Assembly (NCBI GenBank): GCA_938083405.1
Contig: CALKCV010000413.1
Coordinates: 1 to 8,892 of the forward strand
Length of the DNA stretch: 8,892 nucleotides
Direction of reading: 5' to 3'
Source of the DNA: an uncultured Microcoleaceae cyanobacterium
Lineage (GTDB): Bacteria; Cyanobacteriota; Cyanobacteriia; Cyanobacteriales; Microcoleaceae
This document shows, one piece after another, positions 6,017-8,892 of the stretch. The notes beneath the pieces are model-generated. The model searched no databases and was not told the DNA's origin. It was given only the letters and a program-made list of their open reading frames with translations. How positions within the stretch are numbered: the stretch's first letter is position 1; every line of letters begins with the position of its first letter. Made by a program: the position numbers and the translations under genes.

Positions 6017-6700
6017 TTAATTATTGAGTTTTCTCATTTCCAGGCGAACTTCCGTAACTGCGCGATCGCTATCTTCAAATAAATCTCGCCTCGTTTCCTG
6101 GAACCCCAATTGCTGAAATTGAGCGAATTCTTGGTTGGAAACTGCCCAAGGCGGGCCGTTGTCGGGTTCGTCCTCGGTATCGCGGATGCGAGATATGACT
6201 AATAAAGTTCCACCTGGGGCTGCGGTGGAGGCGATCGCTTCGATAATTATCGAACGCACGTTTAAGGGCAAAGCTTGAATAGTCCGACATTCAAAGACGA
6301 AATCGAATGCCTCCCGCCAGGAAGGTTCTAGGGCGAAGGCATCTGCTACGAGATAATCCACCGAGGAATTGGGGAATCGTTCTTTGCACCAGGCGATCGC
6401 TGTGGGGGAGACATCGAAGGCGGTGACTTTATAACCAACTTTTGCCAAAGTTTCGGCATCGTCTCCCAACCCGCAACCGATAATTAGGGCGGGGCGGTTG
6501 TTGCCCTGGGGTGGAAATTTCTCCAACCAATCTTGTAAATATGGATGAGTCGTCAGTTTCGCCCAGGGCACTTGGGATGTATCTCCTTCGGCTTGGGAGT
6601 ATAAGCGATCGAACCATCCATAAGGATCGGATTTGCTCAGAGATTCGTTTGCTAAGGACACTAATTTTTGTCGCAAGGTGTCTGGGGGTCGTTCGGGCAT
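6017..6700 (-). CDS. Class I SAM-dependent methyltransferase, TPMT-like
   Basis: The protein has 227 residues, a usual length for thiopurine S-methyltransferase-like proteins. These transfer a methyl group from S-adenosylmethionine to thiols, halides or other small acceptors. The SAM-binding motif I is ALIIGCGLGDDAETLA (71-86), followed by an acidic residue after strand 2 (VTAFDVSP, D96) and VADAF (118-122, D120). FECRTIQALP (136-145) matches the segment that follows motif II in this family. The N-terminal WFDRLYSQAEG...VPWA (29-47) resembles the lid region of TPMT-like enzymes. The protein is soluble. It is the first gene of a minus-strand run: the broken hydrolase begins 8 bp after its stop, so they were probably co-transcribed. 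A candidate promoter lies at 6732-6761. There is no clear Shine-Dalgarno before the ATG. The methyl acceptor is unknown; a generic small-molecule methyltransferase is the main alternative. Confidence 0.85.
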   Translation of the reverse strand: MPERPPDTLRQKLVSLANESLSKSDPYGWFDRLYSQAEGDTSQVPWAKLTTHPYLQDWLEKFPPQGNNRPALIIGCGLGDDAETLAKVGYKVTAFDVSPTAIAWCKERFPNSSVDYLVADAFALEPSWREAFDFVFECRTIQALPLNVRSIIIEAIASTAAPGGTLLVISRIRDTEDEPDNGPPWAVSNQEFAQFQQLGFQETRRDLFEDSDRAVTEVRLEMRKLNN

Positions 6701-6731
6701 GGGTTTTGGTTTTCAAAGGAAGTCCGCTTCG

Positions 6732-6761
6732 ATGATAATACCTCGGTGCGCCAACTGTCAA
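6732..6761 (-). promoter_or_regulatory. Candidate sigma-70-type promoter of the methyltransferase operon
   Basis: On the minus strand a perfect TTGACA (complement of 6756-6761) is followed after 15 nt by TATTAT (6735-6740) or after 18 nt by TATCAT (6732-6737). The predicted start of transcription would be about 25 nt before the ATG at 6700. Confidence 0.5.
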
Positions 6762-6782
6762 GTTTGAAAATTCGAGCTAGTA

Positions 6783-6829
6783 GTAATCGCTTTAGCGATT
6801 CATATTTATAAATGGCTAAAGCGATTATT
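6783..6829. repeat. Long palindrome, copy 1, upstream of the SLH gene
   Basis: Arms TAATCGCTTTAGC (6784-6796) and its exact complement (6815-6827) are separated by an 18-nt AT-rich loop. A second, more perfect copy lies at 8320-8365 on the other side of the SLH gene. The two share TAATCGCTTTAGCGATTCAT and the start of the right arm. Confidence 0.85.
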
Positions 6830-6967
6830 ACGAGCAGTCACTATATCTTTAGGACTAGCTACGAGATTTTAGACGCGACGGGAACGAGGATTGCTATATG
6901 AAATTATTTATCCCAAAACTTGACAGGCTGTGCTTTAATAGGGATGTTGTAAATTGGAGCGATCGAG

Positions 6968-8242
6968 ATGACAAATTCATCACCGCCCGAGCCAAAGTCA
7001 GATTCCCAGAAACCTCTGGGACTTGACGAATGGATTGGGATTGTTGTCGCTTTAGCGACTATGGGCATCATTTTTTTCTGGGTGACTGGCTCTAAGCCAG
7101 GATGGAAGCTAGCGGGAACCCAGGATTTATTTTCACCGAAGGAATTAAGTCGAACTCCGGCAGTTGACGAGTTACCTGCCCGTGCAAAGTATAGCTGGTA
7201 CGGTATTACTCGCAATAATGAAGTTGACTTCGAGTCTTCTGCCGAGAGAGATTTGGCTCTGGAGGCAGAGGAAAAATCGCGCCTCCTAAAAACCAAGGGG
7301 GTTAGCGAGCGCAAAAATCTTCAGTCTCTAGCAAGTGAAACTGCTCTTCCTGCGGCGATCGGGATTTCAGGTGTCGGTATGCTAACGGATGCACCGGGCA
7401 TCTCCTCTCCTGGAGTGCCTGTCGATGCTGCTGCTAATGGGGATACGGATGGACCGACAGCGGTGAAGTCGTCGAGGTCTGTCGATCTGGAGGGAAGCGA
7501 GGAAACCGCGACTCCGGCAGATTCTTCACAAGGGGAGGTGCCGGGGTCTGTTGCTCTCGACGGAAGCGAAGAAACCGATTCTCCTTTATCGGATGGGAGT
7601 TCCAGCGATGGGAGCGATGGGGCGAAAGTGGCTGCATCCAGCGAATCCATCGAGTTCTCAGACCTTACCGATAAATATTGGGCCAAGGAATTTATCGTTC
7701 CCCTGGCGGCGAAGGATATTATATCGAGCTATCCCGATGGCACTTTTCAACCGGAGCGATCGATTACCAGAGCGGAATTTACCACTAACTTAGACGGAGT
7801 ATTCGGTCGCAAGCCAAAGGACAAAGAGGTTGAATATGACGATGTGGAGGAGGATTATTCAGCCGAGCCGGCGATCGAGTTCGCGACAAACGTCGGAGCT
7901 ATGACGGGATATCCAGATGGAGATTTTCGTCCCGAAAAGTTAATTTCTCGGATGGAGGTTTTGATTGCTTTAGCGACCGGTCTGAATTTGACTCCTCCCT
8001 CGAATGTTGACGAAGTTTTGGAGATTTACGAGGATCGCGATAAAATCCCCGGTTGGGCAAAGGAGAAAGTTGCGGCGGCAACTGCTTCTGGACTGGTAGT
8101 TAATTACCCAGAACCCGATATTCTCAATCCCATAGAGCCTGCGAGTCGGGCGGAAGCGGCGGCGATGCTTCATCAGGCTTTGGTTTTCAGGGGGGTGTTT
8201 GAGCCGGTTGATTCTCAATATGTTGTGACTGTTGACGAGTAA
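6968..8242 (+). CDS. SLH-domain protein with an N-terminal membrane anchor
   Basis: The protein has 424 residues. Residues about 22-40 (WIGIVVALATMGIIFFWVT) are a single hydrophobic segment without a cleavage site, so I read it as an uncleaved anchor. Residues 42-227 are a hydrophilic linker that becomes Ser/Gly/Asp/Glu-rich, with an internal repeat SVxLxGSEET at 171-180 and 194-203. Three S-layer homology modules follow: FSDLTDKYWA...SYPDGTFQPERSITRAEF (230-271), VEEDYSAEPAI...GYPDGDFRPEKLISRMEV (293-331), and a more diverged third (about 354-402, IPGWAKEKV...PIEPASRAEAAAML). SLH modules bind cell-wall polysaccharide linked to peptidoglycan. I infer that the protein sits in the inner membrane and reaches the peptidoglycan. 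There is no porin barrel after the SLH part, unlike the cyanobacterial SLH porins. GGAG (6956-6959) lies 8 nt before the ATG. Its role is unknown. Confidence 0.88.
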   Translation: MTNSSPPEPKSDSQKPLGLDEWIGIVVALATMGIIFFWVTGSKPGWKLAGTQDLFSPKELSRTPAVDELPARAKYSWYGITRNNEVDFESSAERDLALEAEEKSRLLKTKGVSERKNLQSLASETALPAAIGISGVGMLTDAPGISSPGVPVDAAANGDTDGPTAVKSSRSVDLEGSEETATPADSSQGEVPGSVALDGSEETDSPLSDGSSSDGSDGAKVAASSESIEFSDLTDKYWAKEFIVPLAAKDIISSYPDGTFQPERSITRAEFTTNLDGVFGRKPKDKEVEYDDVEEDYSAEPAIEFATNVGAMTGYPDGDFRPEKLISRMEVLIALATGLNLTPPSNVDEVLEIYEDRDKIPGWAKEKVAAATASGLVVNYPEPDILNPIEPASRAEAAAMLHQALVFRGVFEPVDSQYVVTVDE

Positions 8243-8256
8243 TAGAATTTTCTCTC

Positions 8257-8299
8257 GGGTGGAGCGAAGCTCCACCCAGTAGGGTGCGCACCGCGCACC
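8257..8299. repeat. Two short GC-rich hairpins after the SLH gene
   Basis: GGGTGGAGC (8257-8265) and its exact complement (8269-8277) form a 9-bp stem with a GAA loop, 15 nt after the SLH stop. GGTGCGC (8283-8289) pairs with GCGCACC (8293-8299) around a 3-nt loop. They could act in 3'-end formation of the SLH transcript, but no U-run follows, so I do not call a standard terminator. Confidence 0.7.
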
Positions 8300-8319
8300 A
8301 GCAGTAGCAGCGTTAGAAC

Positions 8320-8365
8320 GTAATCGCTTTAGCGATTCATCTATATAAATCGCTAAAGCGATTAC
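8320..8365. repeat. Long perfect palindrome, copy 2, downstream of the SLH gene
   Basis: Arms GTAATCGCTTTAGCGATT (8320-8337) and the exact 18-bp complement (8348-8365) flank a 10-nt loop CATCTATATA. It is the same family as the copy at 6783-6829. It lies 52 nt before the ATG of the ATPase gene. Confidence 0.9.
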
Positions 8366-8417
8366 TACAAACAAGATTTAAGCGATCGCTACGAACGGCG
8401 GAAATAGGAATAAATTT

Positions 8418-8892
8418 ATGTTAGAAAAACTGAGGATTGAAAATTACAAATCTATCGATCTGCTAGAATTAAAATTGGGGCGAATCAATGTTTTTATTGG
8501 GGAAAATGGTTGTGGGAAAAGTAATATTTTAGAGGCGATCGCTCTCGGGGCCGCCGCTACTAGCAACAAGTTGGATAACGAATTTTTAGTCACCAGAGGC
8601 ATCAGAGTTACCGAACCTCAATTTATGCGTTCTGCTTTTAATAAAGAAAATCTCGACGGGGAGATAAAACTCTATTTTAAAGGAAAGAATGATACTCAAC
8701 TAAAGTTTTTCCTTGCCCACAATAATCAACCTTATTCTCGGTGGATAGAGCAATCTATAATACCTTCAATTTTATCTTATGCACAAGTTTGGCCTGGAAC
8801 CAATTTGGAAAAAATTCCACCACAATTTAAAGTTGTATTAGACATCAAGCTACCTGACTTTCTCATCTACTCCCCTCAAAATGATGCCTTAC
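8418..8892 (+). CDS. AAA-type ATPase (RecF/OLD-like), N-terminal part, cut by the window edge
   Basis: An open reading frame runs from the ATG at 8418 to the window end: 158 complete codons, no stop. It starts MLEKLRIENYKSIDLLELKL, the usual opening strand of ABC-like AAA ATPases of the RecF/OLD/AAA_21 type, and continues with the Walker A motif GENGCGKS (28-35) followed by NILEAIAL. Residues about 50-158 are the expected variable insertion before the ABC signature, and the part with signature, Walker B and any C-terminal nuclease lies beyond the window. AGGA at 8406-8409 is 8 nt before the ATG. Proteins of this group hydrolyse ATP and often work with nuclease domains or partner genes in repair or anti-phage defence. 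The function of this one cannot be settled from the first part alone. Confidence 0.85.
   Translation, partial: MLEKLRIENYKSIDLLELKLGRINVFIGENGCGKSNILEAIALGAAATSNKLDNEFLVTRGIRVTEPQFMRSAFNKENLDGEIKLYFKGKNDTQLKFFLAHNNQPYSRWIEQSIIPSILSYAQVWPGTNLEKIPPQFKVVLDIKLPDFLIYSPQNDAL

Noticed and set aside
5487..6027. Three plus-strand reading frames opposite the broken hydrolase
   Set aside because: They overlap each other and lie antisense to a clearly recognisable hydrolase; the translations look like no family I know.
6075..6761. Alternative frames over the methyltransferase gene, on both strands
   Set aside because: The methyltransferase frame has SAM motifs in the right order; the others are Arg-rich shadows without a ribosome binding site.
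6920..6954. Perfect TTGACA at 6920-6925 as the -35 of the SLH gene
   Set aside because: No acceptable -10 is found 16-18 nt downstream (GATGTT at 17), so the match may be chance.
8257..8299. Rho-independent terminator after the SLH gene
   Set aside because: Stems are strong but no run of T follows either hairpin.
6904..8374. Minus-strand and second plus-strand frames over the SLH gene
   Set aside because: The SLH frame explains the DNA with a good start and three recognisable modules; the others are shadows of its low-complexity linker and repeats.

Overview
The window looks like chromosomal DNA of a filamentous, Oscillatoria/Microcoleus-like cyanobacterium. The octamer GCGATCGC (HIP1) occurs at least 13 times in 8.9 kb, where chance would give far fewer than one. 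Short palindromic and heptanucleotide repeats fill most intergenic gaps, and several proteins (SLH-domain protein with an N-terminal anchor, cyanobacterial-type desaturase) have cyanobacterial character. Genus is an inference only.

Layout. Positions 1-346 hold a mosaic of palindromic repeats and the leader of a plus-strand acireductone dioxygenase gene (mtnD, 347-904; methionine salvage). It converges on two minus-strand genes: a nucleotidyltransferase/GHMP sugar-kinase fusion (954-2033) and a membrane fatty-acid desaturase (2223-3347). A repeat-bearing gap follows. Next come three minus-strand genes that probably arose as one transcription unit, read from right to left: a TPMT-like SAM methyltransferase (6700-6017), a hormone-sensitive-lipase-type alpha/beta hydrolase broken by a frameshift at its nucleophile motif (6008-5077), and an intact tandem paralogue (4611-3673). 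A 237-bp MITE-like element (4816-5052) lies between the two hydrolases. Divergent from this block, on the plus strand, is an SLH-domain protein with one N-terminal membrane anchor (6968-8242), flanked on both sides by copies of one long palindrome. The window ends inside an AAA-type ATPase gene (8418 to the edge).

How the genes relate. The methyltransferase and hydrolases are probably co-transcribed (8-bp gap, candidate promoter at 6732-6761), but their substrates cannot be read from sequence. The fusion protein has the two activities needed to phosphorylate a sugar and then couple it to a nucleotide, so it may feed a glycan pathway. The other genes look like independent neighbours.

Most noteworthy: the fusion enzyme with an unusually compact kinase half; the hydrolase pair in which one copy has lost its GxSxG serine region through a 4-nt net deletion; the nested inverted-repeat element between them; and heptanucleotide arrays that sit on start or stop codons of several genes. 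No tRNA, rRNA, CRISPR array or transposase gene was seen.
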